A stretch of DNA of 64,000 bases from Pirellulaceae bacterium (GCA_016784735.1 JADHUC010000005.1:1-64000); one strand, 5' to 3'; counted from the stretch's first letter, positions 36,653 to 45,866 are shown. The notes: generated by a model not told the origin, from the sequence alone. Made by a program: numbers and translations.

Positions 36653-38164
36653 GTGGCATCGTTCAACACCTACTTCATTCGATACTTTGTGCCGGTACTC
36701 TTCTGCGCGGTTTGCAGCGATTCGTTTGCGGCCGAGAAGCCGTCCAGGCCGGACGTCCTCCTGATCATGCCCGATCAGATGCGAGGCGACTGCCTCTCGA
36801 TTCTCGGGCACGCGGCGGTTCGCACTCCGCACCTGGACGAACTGGCCCGGCAGGGAGCGCTGTTTCGTCGAGCCTATACCACCGTGCCGTCTTGCATCCC
36901 CGCACGTCACGCGTTGTTGACTGGTTTGTTTCCTCAGACCAGCGGTGTAGTAGGATACGCGGGAAGGCCGCTTTCCGCTCCGACCATGCCCCAATTACTG
37001 CGCGACGCGGGTTATTCGACCGTGTTGGTGGGCCGGAACATGCATCAGATTCCGCGCGCCGAATCATACGGCTACCAAACGCGGATTCTTTGCTCCGCTT
37101 ACGATGACGGCGACGACTATGATACCTATCTGAAGAAGATCGCGCCACAAACGGACACCGTGCGCAAGCTGGTCGACCATCTGGGCCTGTCGTACAACGG
37201 GTGGGAGGCCAAACCGTGGCCGTTCGCCGACGAACACCATCGCGTGGCCTGGATTGTCCGGCAGGCCCGCAGGGTCCTTGCCGAAAGCACGGCCGAGAAG
37301 CCGCTGTTTCTGACGGCGTCGTTCGTCGCACCGCATCCACCGCTGTTCCCTTCGAAGAAATACTTCGATCATTATTCCGCGGCCGATCTTCCGCGACCGG
37401 CGCACGGCGACTGGGTGGATTGGGAGGCGTTATCCCCCAAGGGCGACCGTGTCGGGCACCGGGTCCTGCTGGAAGGAGAGCCCCTACGCGCCGCGCAGGC
37501 CGGATACTTCGGACTGATCGAGCAACTGGACGACGAGATTGCACCGCTGATCGAAGAATTCAAATCGCGGAGCAACCAAGCCGGCCGGCCGTGGCTCGTC
37601 TGGGTCATCGCAGACCACGGCGAGATGCTCGGCGACCACGGCTACTTCCGCAAGTGCGAGCCGTACGAGGGGTCGGCTAACATTCCTTTCCTTGTCGCGG
37701 GCTCACAGGAATTGGGCTTCCGCTCCGGTCTGCGATCGCATCAGCCGGTTTGCCTTGAGGACGTCATGCCGACACTATTGGAACTGGCAGGCGCCGCACC
37801 ACCCGTGGTTCTGGACGGCTGCAACCTGGTGCCGGTTCTGCGGGGCGAGAATCGCGTGATTCGCCCGTGGCTGCACTTAGAACACGCTCCGTGTTACAGC
37901 AAGGCGCAGGCATTCCATGCACTGACCGACGGTCACTTCAAGTACATTTGGCGTCCCACCGACGGCACCCAGCAACTGTTCGACCTGAACAAGGATCCAC
38001 GCGAGGAGCACGATCTTTCGAAGGAGGCTGCCCATCGCCAAACACTGAACACCTGGCGAGCCACTCTCGCGGAACGACTTGCCCACCGGCCCGAAGGTTT
38101 TTCAGACGGCAGTCAATTAGTCCCAGGCCGTCCCTATCGGCCCCTGCACGCGCCGCGGCCGTGA
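36653..38164 (+). CDS. Secreted sulfatase
   Basis: This 503-residue protein has a signal peptide (YFVPVLFCAVCSDSFAAE). It opens with RPDVLLIMPDQMRGD (metal Asp41), and the activation motif SCIPARHALLTG has Cys81 in the C-x-P-A-R form, to be converted to formylglycine. IADHGEMLGDHG supplies the second metal-site Asp/His. It is a type I sulfatase of the alkaline phosphatase superfamily, expected to desulfate glycans. GTG 36653 has GGGGGA upstream. It follows the DUF4838 and sialidase-like genes on the same strand. No anaerobic or FGE maturase is in this window. Confidence 0.93.
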   Translation: MASFNTYFIRYFVPVLFCAVCSDSFAAEKPSRPDVLLIMPDQMRGDCLSILGHAAVRTPHLDELARQGALFRRAYTTVPSCIPARHALLTGLFPQTSGVVGYAGRPLSAPTMPQLLRDAGYSTVLVGRNMHQIPRAESYGYQTRILCSAYDDGDDYDTYLKKIAPQTDTVRKLVDHLGLSYNGWEAKPWPFADEHHRVAWIVRQARRVLAESTAEKPLFLTASFVAPHPPLFPSKKYFDHYSAADLPRPAHGDWVDWEALSPKGDRVGHRVLLEGEPLRAAQAGYFGLIEQLDDEIAPLIEEFKSRSNQAGRPWLVWVIADHGEMLGDHGYFRKCEPYEGSANIPFLVAGSQELGFRSGLRSHQPVCLEDVMPTLLELAGAAPPVVLDGCNLVPVLRGENRVIRPWLHLEHAPCYSKAQAFHALTDGHFKYIWRPTDGTQQLFDLNKDPREEHDLSKEAAHRQTLNTWRATLAERLAHRPEGFSDGSQLVPGRPYRPLHAPRP

Positions 38165-38339
38165 TTCGAATCGCCTGAACCAAGCGTTCCACATGATCGA
38201 CATCGTTCCGATCGTCGCATGTCCAACCGGTCTCCAGTGGCTGGTTGGGCATATTCCCGATACTCCCGGTTTCGGGCTGAAGCTGGTGTGAACTCCGCTG
38301 CGCGTTGCGATGTGAAGCGGAGTGGCATTCGATACCGAC

Positions 38340-38552
38340 TCACGGCTCGGACTCGAATGGTTCCGGCAGGCCGATGTGCGAGTAGGTGACGCTGAAATGC
38401 TGGGCGAGATGTTCGCGGTACGGTGTGACGAACCGTGCGACACGATTGCCTTGAGCGACAAGGTGTTCAAGAACTCGTCGCGATACCGTGTGCACGTCGT
38501 GCAGATCGATGATGCACTCGGGCACGTCGATCGTGAGCGACTCATAAATCAT
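38340..38552 (-). CDS. Small protein coupled to an RHH antitoxin
   Basis: This 70-residue frame (MIYESLTIDVPECIIDLHDV) continues with HTVSRRVLEHLVAQGNRVARF and ends EPFESEP. The start ATG overlaps the stop of the upstream RHH protein as ATGA (38549-38552). Alternating hydrophobic/charged composition supports a real protein. It does not match PIN, RelE, MazF or other toxins I know. As the downstream gene of an RHH protein, it occupies the toxin position. Confidence 0.55.
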   Translation of the reverse strand: MIYESLTIDVPECIIDLHDVHTVSRRVLEHLVAQGNRVARFVTPYREHLAQHFSVTYSHIGLPEPFESEP

Positions 38553-38839
38553 CTCGCTTGCTCGTCGATAACGAGTGGATCGGGCAGAGGCGGGTCGGCG
38601 TGCCGAGACGTCACGCGCAGTGACGGACCGGAAAGCGGCAGATCGCACGGTGGCGAGACTTCCTCGCTGTATATGAGTTCCGGCAGGCGGTAGTCCTCCG
38701 CAGCCTTGGCCGGAATGCCCAGGCTGTCCGCGAGAATCTGTTTCGCCTCTTCCGACACACTCCGCCGAGCCTCCGACGCCCGCCGGACGAGCGTCTCGTA
38801 AAGCTGCGCGGATAGATCTTCGACCGAGAGCGTGGGCAT
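38549..38839 (-). CDS. FitA-type ribbon-helix-helix antitoxin-like protein
   Basis: This 96-residue protein starts MPTLSVEDLSAQLYETLVRR. Its N-terminal 40 residues have the ribbon strand and two helices of the FitA/Arc type (TLSVEDL, ASEARRSVSEEAKQILADSL). Such proteins bind their own promoter and neutralise a toxin with the C-terminal tail. Start at ATG 38839 rather than 38860, since the strand begins there. It is coupled by ATGA to the 70-residue gene downstream, and not to a PIN gene as usual for FitA. Confidence 0.7.
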   Translation of the reverse strand: MPTLSVEDLSAQLYETLVRRASEARRSVSEEAKQILADSLGIPAKAAEDYRLPELIYSEEVSPPCDLPLSGPSLRVTSRHADPPLPDPLVIDEQAR

Positions 38840-38896
38840 GGACCAGCCTCCATTGTTCAAATTCCCCGATCACACCATATAGTTATACTGCATCCA

Positions 38897-39100
38897 ATGC
38901 CGCTAAACCAATTACGCCGCGAGAGATCCGGAAAGGTAATCGTCGTCAACTATGGACACATACTGGATACGCCCGTGCCCGCTCGCTACGCTAAGTACAA
39001 GAGCAAACCGCGTCAGGCGGTGTGCGTGACCGAAGTGCGGGCATTGAAGTTCGTCAAATACGAGCCGTTTGACATCCGCATCGCGCTGCCGGACCATTAA
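38897..39100 (+). CDS. Small hypothetical protein
   Basis: This 67-residue basic frame (MPLNQLRRERSGKVIVVNYG) ends VKYEPFDIRIALPDH. It is divergent from the RHH gene. It has no known domain, no convincing RBS, and could be a remnant of a larger gene. It is kept because its composition is protein-like and no other gene covers the stretch. Confidence 0.35.
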   Translation: MPLNQLRRERSGKVIVVNYGHILDTPVPARYAKYKSKPRQAVCVTEVRALKFVKYEPFDIRIALPDH

Positions 39101-39266
39101 CCGCGGTCGCTGATGCGTTTCGTTGTTTCGACGTCAAGTTCGGTTATCGTCTCACGTGGAGTCATGTCACATGGACCGTCTCTTAGTGACAAAGCGACCT
39201 TCGTGGTACCGGCGCACGCATCGCTCGCAAGGAATATGCCACGGGTTTTGGTCAGGAGTTGCCCTC

Positions 39267-40364
39267 ATGTGCTCCTTGTCACGGTTCGGCTTGTGCGTTG
39301 CCTCAATCGTCGCTGCAAGTGCTTCAGACGCGGAGGACGAACAGTCTGGCATTCGCACTCGTGCCGACCTTGATGCGGCCATTGCCCAACTCGGCAGCAA
39401 GGAAACGCGGTCGGCTGCGCTTGAACGCCTTATTCCATACGCCTCGATGCGGGTATTTCAGGTCGGTTCGGTGTTTGGTCATAGTGGAGATGCCGAGAAA
39501 GATGCGCTCATCGGCAATGCCGCCGAGGTCATCGCGCAGTACCGCGACTTCGAGACCCTCAGCATGGCCGTCAATTCATCGAGCGAGACGCTCCAGTACT
39601 GGGCGTTATTCCGGTTTCCCGTTCCTCCATTTGACAGCGATGATCCTTGGGAGAACCTCCTTCCGCGACTTCGTGATCTGGCAACGACTGGCAGTTCGCA
39701 AATCCGGGGATCAGCGCAGGACCGCCTTGCCTGTTACGACGATCAGCGAGCATTCCTCGGCGAGTGCCTGGAGAGAGACACGTCGGCGGCCAACGTGATG
39801 AGATTGCTGTACCACTTGGATCGTTCGACGTACCGTCAGCGAATGAGTTCGCATATTCTCCACCTTCTTTGTCACGATGAACAAGCAGTTCGCCGCAGTG
39901 CGTTGGTGTTTGTGGGGAGCAATTCAGATAGCGCCCCGATGTGGCAGTTCAACTTCAGTGGTCAGGTGCTTGCCAGAGTCCTTGAACTCTCGCGATCCCC
40001 GAGCGCCGTGGAGCGCGGTTCCGCAGTGTCTGCCCTAACCGAGCTGCGCAAGCAATATCATCTGCGCAAGCAGTATTCCGACGCAATCCGCAATCGGATG
40101 TTCAAGCTTGCCGACGACCCATCCGCGGATGTGCGTTGGCGCGTTCCCTTGGCTCTGCGTGATGAGATCGAACGCCCGGACGTGCATGCCGTCCTTGCCG
40201 ACCTTCTCCAGGACGAATCACCGCTGGTGCGATATTTTGCCATTTTGGCGATGGGGCCTAACAAGCACATGGACGAACTCCGCGAACTCGCTTCCAACGC
40301 CGACAAGAAGGTGGCAGAATACGCTACCGGGCAGTTGAAAAACCTTGAAAGGAAGAGACCGTAA
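39267..40364 (+). CDS. Secreted HEAT-repeat protein
   Basis: This 365-residue protein starts at ATG 39267, with AGGAG 8 bases upstream and a short signal peptide (SLSRFGLCVASIVAASASDA). The rest is helical-repeat: LRDLATTGSSQIRGSAQDRL, LSRSPSAVERGSAVSALTEL, LADDPSADVRWRVPLALRD, LLQDESPLVRYFAILAMG, the usual D-P/S-x-V-R pattern of HEAT repeats. A scaffolding role is likely. The frame start at 39123 (TTG) is rejected. A small hairpin follows at 40371-40389. Confidence 0.75.
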   Translation: MCSLSRFGLCVASIVAASASDAEDEQSGIRTRADLDAAIAQLGSKETRSAALERLIPYASMRVFQVGSVFGHSGDAEKDALIGNAAEVIAQYRDFETLSMAVNSSSETLQYWALFRFPVPPFDSDDPWENLLPRLRDLATTGSSQIRGSAQDRLACYDDQRAFLGECLERDTSAANVMRLLYHLDRSTYRQRMSSHILHLLCHDEQAVRRSALVFVGSNSDSAPMWQFNFSGQVLARVLELSRSPSAVERGSAVSALTELRKQYHLRKQYSDAIRNRMFKLADDPSADVRWRVPLALRDEIERPDVHAVLADLLQDESPLVRYFAILAMGPNKHMDELRELASNADKKVAEYATGQLKNLERKRP

Positions 40365-40370
40365 TTGCGG

Positions 40371-40389
40371 GCGAATCCTGTTGATTCGC
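40371..40389. terminator. Short 7-bp hairpin after HEAT gene
   Basis: GCGAATC pairs with GATTCGC around CTGTT, 7 bases after the HEAT-repeat stop. There is no T run, so terminator function is only suggested. Confidence 0.35.
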
Positions 40390-40451
40390 AGCCAGGGCAT
40401 TGAGCAACGGCAGAGGTCTCCGCATTCGATGGACGTGCAACGGATAATTGA

Positions 40452-40559
40452 ATGGACAAGCCAACCGTCTATCTAGACACGAACATCATCTCGGCCTACT
40501 GGTACGAAGGCGATGACGTCGCGGCACAAGCCCGGCGGTTCCACACACGCCAGTGGTGA
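40452..40559 (+). pseudogene. PIN-domain (VapC-like) toxin remnant
   Basis: ATG 40452 opens MDKPTVYLDTNIISAYWYEG, the N-terminus of a PIN-domain nuclease with the first catalytic Asp (LDTN). After 35 codons the frame ends in TGA at HTRQW, where intact PIN proteins usually have WW followed by an acidic helix. Reading on gives DTEWRQFGALRL and then non-PIN sequence. The gene is therefore a fragment. No antitoxin precedes it. Confidence 0.65.
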
Positions 40560-40592
40560 GATACGGAGTGGCGTCAATTTGGTGCGTTGCGG

Positions 40593-40919
40593 CTAGGAGA
40601 TCTCCGCGACCAGTTCGAGCCGCAAGCCAAGGGCGTGGGCCAGCGCGGCGACGTCCGATAGTTTTGCGTCCGAGCCATATTCGATGTCGCGGACCGTTTC
40701 TGCATCGCAGACGCCGGACCGCTCGGCGAGTTGCTCAAACGTCAGGCCTTGTGCCTTGCGTGCGTCGCGGATAGCCAACGCAATGCGTCCCTTCTCCGAC
40801 GGTCCGCTGGCCGGTTCCAGGGGCGGGAAATCTTCTTTCGCTTTGCGGCGGATTTCGTCGTATTCTTGCTTTTGCTCGACGGTCAGTCTGCGACTAGCAC
40901 GGGTAAACTTCTCAGTCAT
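40593..40919 (-). CDS. XRE-family HTH antitoxin-like protein
   Basis: This 108-residue protein has a C-terminal helix-turn-helix (IALAIRDARKAQGLTFEQLA, ERSGVCDAETVRDIEYGSDA, LSDVAALAHALGLRLEL) and a charged N-terminal helix (LTVEQKQEYDEIRRKAKEDF). It lies 15 bases after a small BrnT-like gene in the same direction. The toxin-first, HTH-second order is that of HigBA-like systems. It would autoregulate the pair. Confidence 0.8.
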   Translation of the reverse strand: MTEKFTRASRRLTVEQKQEYDEIRRKAKEDFPPLEPASGPSEKGRIALAIRDARKAQGLTFEQLAERSGVCDAETVRDIEYGSDAKLSDVAALAHALGLRLELVAEIS

Positions 40920-40934
40920 CGGCGGATTTTCCTG

Positions 40935-41177
40935 TCAAGGTTCGGGGACTTCGTAGGCAGTCACAGGGTAAATCGTGTCTTCGTCGATTTGGTCGTAGAT
41001 GACGATAACGTAGCGCCCGTCTTCGGTGTAACCGAAAACGCAGGGACGATCCGAGGAGCGGCTGTCGCCTTCTGATTCGTAGTTTGCCAGTACATATTCG
41101 ATTTCCTCCGGCAGCAAACCGTGTTCGGCAATGTGCTCAACGTTCTCCCCCGGCTCGTCGTTCCAGATAATCCACAC
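40935..41177 (-). CDS. BrnT/DUF4258-like toxin candidate
   Basis: This 80-residue protein starts at a GTG: VWIIWNDEPGENVEHIAEHG. The HGLLPEEIEYVLANYESEG pattern and FGYTEDGRYVIVIYDQ strand resemble BrnT-type RNase toxins and DUF4258 proteins. GAGG lies 9 bases upstream. It forms a two-gene unit with the HTH gene at 40593. Assignment is by pattern only. Confidence 0.65.
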   Translation of the reverse strand: MWIIWNDEPGENVEHIAEHGLLPEEIEYVLANYESEGDSRSSDRPCVFGYTEDGRYVIVIYDQIDEDTIYPVTAYEVPEP

Positions 41178-41472
41178 GGTGAACCGCCTCGCGCACGATT
41201 AAGGAGCCCCTCAATTCCGACCACCGCCACCTGCTCGCGATCCTCAAGGGAAAACACCCAGCAATTCGATTGTACTCGATTTCCGTACTGGCCGGGAAGT
41301 CGCTGTGAAAGATCACGATGACGAAAGTCCGGCAACCATCGAGGTTTGCACGACTTTGGCGTTTCTCCAACGGCCGCCGGGAATGCCTACAAGCCGTTTG
41401 ACGGGAACGGCTTGAACTGGCACAATCAGGTTTGTCGTGAGTATTGTGCATAGTCACACGGTCGCGTAGCTG

Positions 41473-41655
41473 ATGAACGACGTCATTGTGAAAGAAGTCA
41501 GACGGGTCCGCGAAGAGCTGATCAAACAGTACGGTGGCATTGACGGATACTTCAAGAGATGCCAGGCCCAAGAGCAACCCTCGACTGGTCGCTCGAAACC
41601 GAAACAACGTAAGCAGCGGACTGCTACGGGCCGAAAGCCCCGGAAGGCGTCATAG
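41473..41655 (+). CDS. Small orphan antitoxin-like protein
   Basis: This 60-residue protein opens MNDVIVKEVRRVREELIKQY with YFKRCQAQEQ. This helical pattern matches the short proteins that precede toxins in cyanobacteria and planctomycetes. The C-terminal part is Arg/Lys/Thr-rich and may be readthrough into non-family sequence. No toxin follows. The gap 41178-41472 holds nothing I can assign. Confidence 0.45.
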   Translation: MNDVIVKEVRRVREELIKQYGGIDGYFKRCQAQEQPSTGRSKPKQRKQRTATGRKPRKAS

Positions 41656-41915
41656 CTTCCACGCCTGGGCACGCCAAGACCGCACGATAGAACCTCGCCA
41701 TTTCTGCATCGATGGCTATCGCGCCAGAATACGCGTTATTTTAGCGTAATAGGCCCTTGCCTCGGCCTGGCCTTCGAACTCGTCCGACGTCAAGTGACCG
41801 ATCGAAACGATTCGATCAGCAGATGAATCCTGGCCAAGCATTGACAGTCCCCAAGGACCGTGTCTAATCCTTTGACTTGGCCCGCATACTACCGTTTTCC
41901 ATCAGGGAGCTTCCC

Positions 41916-44900
41916 ATGAAGTGCGTACGCATCCTGTTGTTCAGCACGCTCGTTTTCGCTGCAGCCGTTTGGGGTCAGTCGCTGCCGCTGCTGTTTGTCG
42001 CGCCGGCGGTGTCTGCCGCGGAGACGCCCGACCTGTCGGTGCCGTTGCCGCCGGGCGAGACGCTGCTGGCCGATATCGGCACGTATCGCGTGTTTTGGCA
42101 GTCGTACGGCCAGAAGCCTGTCGCCATGCCCGTCTCGTGGTCAGGGCACTTTGAACCGCGAGCAGGGATTTCTTATCAGGACTGGGGCCGCGTTCTGGAT
42201 CGGCGGGCGCTGCTGTTGCACTCGCCGTGGCACATGCCGCCAGGCAAGACTTGGGCGGACTATGAACTCGCGTTGCCGCGTGTGGCGCCGATCCGGCTGA
42301 AATTTGGCATCGCGATGGGACCGGACGTGGCGCAGCCCGACCGCAGTGATGGCGTGACCTTCTCGTGTTACTTGACGGTCGACGGGCGCGAGCAGGAGTT
42401 GTTGCGCCGGCATCAAGCCGAGGCCCGCTGGGCGGACTTCGATTTCGACTTGACGCCATACGCGGGCAAGACGGTTGCGCTCCGATTGCAGGTCGAACCG
42501 GGGCCGAAGAACAACGCCTCGTACGATTACTCGTTCTTTGGCGACGCTCGAATCGCGGTCGGCGATGGGACACCGCAGCGATCAGAGGTCCTGCGGCGAC
42601 TGACCACGACGCGAGCTTACCAGGCCACCGCCCAGGCGAACTTGACCAAACTGGCCAACCGCGCCGATCAAGGCGTCCTGCCCGGCAATCTCCTGCCGTA
42701 CAAGAACAGTCTGGAGCAGTCGGACACGGGGTGGCGATTCACCTACGACGGCGACGATTGCCGTGTGGTCTACGAATGGACGCCGGCAACCGGCACACTG
42801 GACGACTTCCGCGCCCGGGTCGATGACGGTCGGCTGGTAGCGCCGGCAATGGGCGGCGGCGCGATAGCCGCGGTTAGGCGCGCCGACAAGACGAAAGAAG
42901 TCGCGCTCGGTGGCGGCCGGGCAGTCGAGGTCAAACGTGAGCGAGAGCAACTGCACGTGCTTTGGGAATACGATGTGCCGGGCCAAGCGGTGCGAGTGGC
43001 TTGGACCTACCGGATTCTCGGCAAAGCCCTGGCGATCTCCGCACGTTGTGACGAACCGCTGGTGAGCCGATTCTCACTGGGCGATGTCGGCCTGGCGCCG
43101 TTGCGCAGGACGTTCCCCGTGCCCTACCTGGCTGGCCATGTCGTGTATCTGCCGGCGCAGAATGTGTTCGTCGGCCGCTATCTGGATTGGACGGCATCTC
43201 ACGCCTCGCGCTGCCCGCAGGGCGTAGCCGATTACGACACGAAGACCGACGGCACGCGCAATCCCCTGGTCGAGACCGGCTATGTCGCCGTGTCGCCGGA
43301 CGTGGGCGAGGTGTTGCCGAACATCCCGCATCCGCCTTCGTCCTATCTGGACCTCTTGGGCCCGCGTATCATGCTGGACGTCTGGGGCCATCATCGGGGC
43401 ACGTATCGGGGCGACGCGGAAAACCTGTTAGCGCTGAAAGACCATGGCGTCAACCACTTGGCGATCATCTCGCACGTCTGGCAGCGGTACGGCTACGACG
43501 TGAAGCTGCCCGACCATCTGCCGGCCAACCCGGCGTTTGGCGGCGACGAGGGCATGATCGCCTTCGGCAAAGCAGCCAATCAGTGCGGATACATCTGGTC
43601 CCTGCACGAAAACTACATCGACCTGTACCCGGATGCGCCGTCGTACGATCCCGCGGCGCGCGTGCTGCGGGCAGACGGAACGCCTTCGCCGGCCTGGTAC
43701 AACGCGGGCACCAAGGTGCAAAGCTTCGGCCTGAAGTGCAACCGGGCGCTTGGTTATGCCAAACAAAACGCGCCCGAGATCCACCGGCGATTCAACACCA
43801 CGGCGGCTTACTTGGACGTGCATACCTGTGTGCCGCCGTGGCACCAGTTGGATCACGAGGCCGGCCAGTCGCTGGCCGCCATGGCGCTGGCCAAGGTGAA
43901 GCACGACACCGAGTTGTTTCAATTCATGCGGGACACGCACGACGGGCCGCTGTTCGGTGAAGGATCCAATCACTTCTACTGGGCCGGCCAGTGTGATGGC
44001 GTGGAAGCCCAAGTCCGTGGCGGCGAGGACCACGCGCCGCTGGTCGACTTCGACCTGCTGAAGATCCATCCGCAGATGGTGAACCACGGCATGGGCTACT
44101 ACGAACGCTGGTTCCGCCGTGGGTACGATCATCGCTGGGGCGACGACACGGGCAGCATGGAACAGATCGACAAGTACCGCGCTCAGGAATTAGCCTACGG
44201 CCACGCCGGCTTTATCGGGGCGGCTCAGGTGGACAATTTCCCGTGGGTCATACGCGAGCATCACCTGATGCACCCAGTCCAGCGAATGTACGGCACAACC
44301 CGGCCTGTAGAAATCCGCTACGAGGTGGATGGCCAATTCGTGACGGCCAGCGCGGCGCTGGTCGCGGGTGACACTTCACGGCAGCGTATCCGTTACGACA
44401 GCGGGCTGAGACTGTGGGTCAACTGGCGCGCCGAGCCGTGGCAAATCGAAGGCCGCGTGCTGCCGCAATGGGGCTTCCTGGCCCTGGGGATGGATACCGA
44501 GGTCAGCACCACCCTGCGCGAGGGCAAGTGGGCCGACTACGCCGAGTGCCCGGAGTACGTCTTCGCCGACGCCCGCACCGACTTCCCGATGCCTTATCGG
44601 CACTCACGGAAAGACATCGAACCACGGCTGCGCGAATTCAAGTACCTGGGCGGGAACCGAGTCCAGGTGACGTACGAGTGGCTAGTGAACGACACCTTGG
44701 ATCGAGACTATCACTGCTTCGTTCACGGGATTCACACAGACAGTCTCAGCCCGGAAGACATCCACTTCCAACAGGATCACGCCTTGCCCAAGCCGACCGA
44801 CAAGTGGCGTAAGGGCGACGTGATCGTGGACGGGCCGTACGACCTATCGGTGTCCGACAAACATGATGTCTACGACTTGGTCATGGGATTGCATCGCGGC

Positions 44901-45365
44901 CAGCGCGTGAGGCTGAAGGGAATCCAAAGCGGCGGCGACCGCATCCTGGTCGCGCGGTTGAAGCTGGAAAGGCAGGACGGCAAGATCACCAAAATCACCG
45001 CGGACAATCAGCCGAAGGGCGAAGCGGAAGTCGATTTCACCGCCCACCTGAATGCGTCTGGAACTTGGATTGATTTCGGCAAAGTAGCCACGGACGGTTC
45101 CGCCAAGATCCAGCGAGAGCCGAAACGGCTGATCGTCTTTCCCTATCCTCGCGACAAGCGATTCTGTGTGAGCTTCGACTTGCAGGCTCTGGCACCTTCG
45201 GCCGATCCCAAGCACATCCAAGTCCTGGCGTTGGCGGCCGGCACCCAGCAGCCACTGGGCGCGGCTGAATTCACCTGGGAGAACGACCGCCTGGTGTTGA
45301 CCGTCGGAACGGCCGGCGCCGGCCGCTACGTAGTGACCTGGAAACCGAACGTGACCGCCGACTAG
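41916..45365 (+). CDS. Giant secreted glycoside hydrolase-like protein
   Basis: This 1149-residue protein has a signal peptide (CVRILLFSTLVFAAAVWGQS). An N-terminal jelly-roll (about residues 80-215) precedes a beta-sandwich resembling a GH-type supersandwich domain (about 215-450). A TIM-barrel-like region follows with IMLDVWGHHRGTYRGDAENL, VNHLAIISHVWQRYG, YIWSLHENYIDLYPDAP, TTAAYLDVHTCVPPWHQLDH and PLFGEGSNHFYWAG. The last 400 residues are beta-sandwiches. This layout recalls GH101/DUF5696-type enzymes. YLDV and GEGS are candidate catalytic acids. ATG 41916 has GGGAG 6 bases upstream. A C-terminal paralogous fragment lies at 51869. Confidence 0.75.
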   Translation: MKCVRILLFSTLVFAAAVWGQSLPLLFVAPAVSAAETPDLSVPLPPGETLLADIGTYRVFWQSYGQKPVAMPVSWSGHFEPRAGISYQDWGRVLDRRALLLHSPWHMPPGKTWADYELALPRVAPIRLKFGIAMGPDVAQPDRSDGVTFSCYLTVDGREQELLRRHQAEARWADFDFDLTPYAGKTVALRLQVEPGPKNNASYDYSFFGDARIAVGDGTPQRSEVLRRLTTTRAYQATAQANLTKLANRADQGVLPGNLLPYKNSLEQSDTGWRFTYDGDDCRVVYEWTPATGTLDDFRARVDDGRLVAPAMGGGAIAAVRRADKTKEVALGGGRAVEVKREREQLHVLWEYDVPGQAVRVAWTYRILGKALAISARCDEPLVSRFSLGDVGLAPLRRTFPVPYLAGHVVYLPAQNVFVGRYLDWTASHASRCPQGVADYDTKTDGTRNPLVETGYVAVSPDVGEVLPNIPHPPSSYLDLLGPRIMLDVWGHHRGTYRGDAENLLALKDHGVNHLAIISHVWQRYGYDVKLPDHLPANPAFGGDEGMIAFGKAANQCGYIWSLHENYIDLYPDAPSYDPAARVLRADGTPSPAWYNAGTKVQSFGLKCNRALGYAKQNAPEIHRRFNTTAAYLDVHTCVPPWHQLDHEAGQSLAAMALAKVKHDTELFQFMRDTHDGPLFGEGSNHFYWAGQCDGVEAQVRGGEDHAPLVDFDLLKIHPQMVNHGMGYYERWFRRGYDHRWGDDTGSMEQIDKYRAQELAYGHAGFIGAAQVDNFPWVIREHHLMHPVQRMYGTTRPVEIRYEVDGQFVTASAALVAGDTSRQRIRYDSGLRLWVNWRAEPWQIEGRVLPQWGFLALGMDTEVSTTLREGKWADYAECPEYVFADARTDFPMPYRHSRKDIEPRLREFKYLGGNRVQVTYEWLVNDTLDRDYHCFVHGIHTDSLSPEDIHFQQDHALPKPTDKWRKGDVIVDGPYDLSVSDKHDVYDLVMGLHRGQRVRLKGIQSGGDRILVARLKLERQDGKITKITADNQPKGEAEVDFTAHLNASGTWIDFGKVATDGSAKIQREPKRLIVFPYPRDKRFCVSFDLQALAPSADPKHIQVLALAAGTQQPLGAAEFTWENDRLVLTVGTAGAGRYVVTWKPNVTAD

Positions 45366-45866
45366 CACCACTACCTGACGCTGGGCGTTGGGCTCGCACT
45401 GACCGACATGGCGAAGCCATACAACGAAGGCTGGACCGGCGCGGACAGTTCCTTCACCGTGGTGATCTCTGGGGACACTCGATGGGCGGTCGCGTGATGC
45501 AAGATTTCGTTCGTTTCAGGCCGTCGCGCGTTTTGGCCTTCTGGAGATCAGTAACACCACGGAGCAATTCATCATCATGGCGCCGCGTGCAGCCAAATCC
45601 CTCACCGCATCACTGGTCGCAGAATTGGAGGACCCTGTCACCGGTCGTATCGCTTTCTCCCCCGTGACCATCTCCGACGTCACGACCAACGGGTACGGAC
45701 TTTTGTTTCTGTGCGGCGATCCGAGTGATTGCATGAGGCGTTACGGTCGACGAGAATGCTTCTACCACCCGTACCTTGACCCTCTCCCGCCAGTGGGAGA
45801 GGGGACGCAGTTGAGCGCGTTCAATTCAAATAGACGCGTAGCCTCGCGAAGAAAGCAGACAGATCT
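45366..45866. other. 501-base gap with degenerate coding traces
   Basis: Directly after the glycosidase stop the same frame continues HHYLTLGVGLALTDMAKPYN to a stop near 45497, which looks like a gene remnant of unknown family. CCTCTCCC/GGGAGAGG (45781-45802) is a perfect 8-bp hairpin with loop GCCAGT. The ORF at 45577-45870 has no family features. I see no intact gene here. Confidence 0.4.

Noticed and set aside
37938-38343. Small - strand frames with MPNQPLETGWT
   Set aside because: The opening resembles a short repeated peptide seen in spurious planctomycete and related ORFs; no domain, no RBS, and most of it overlaps the sulfatase.
40557-40559. Second possible selenocysteine codon (TGA in the PIN fragment)
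   Set aside because: The sequence after the TGA does not continue a PIN domain and soon leaves any recognisable fold, so a nonsense or deletion remnant is more likely.
41137-41607. 156-codon - frame upstream of the BrnT-like gene
   Set aside because: Mixed composition, and overlaps two better small genes on both strands.
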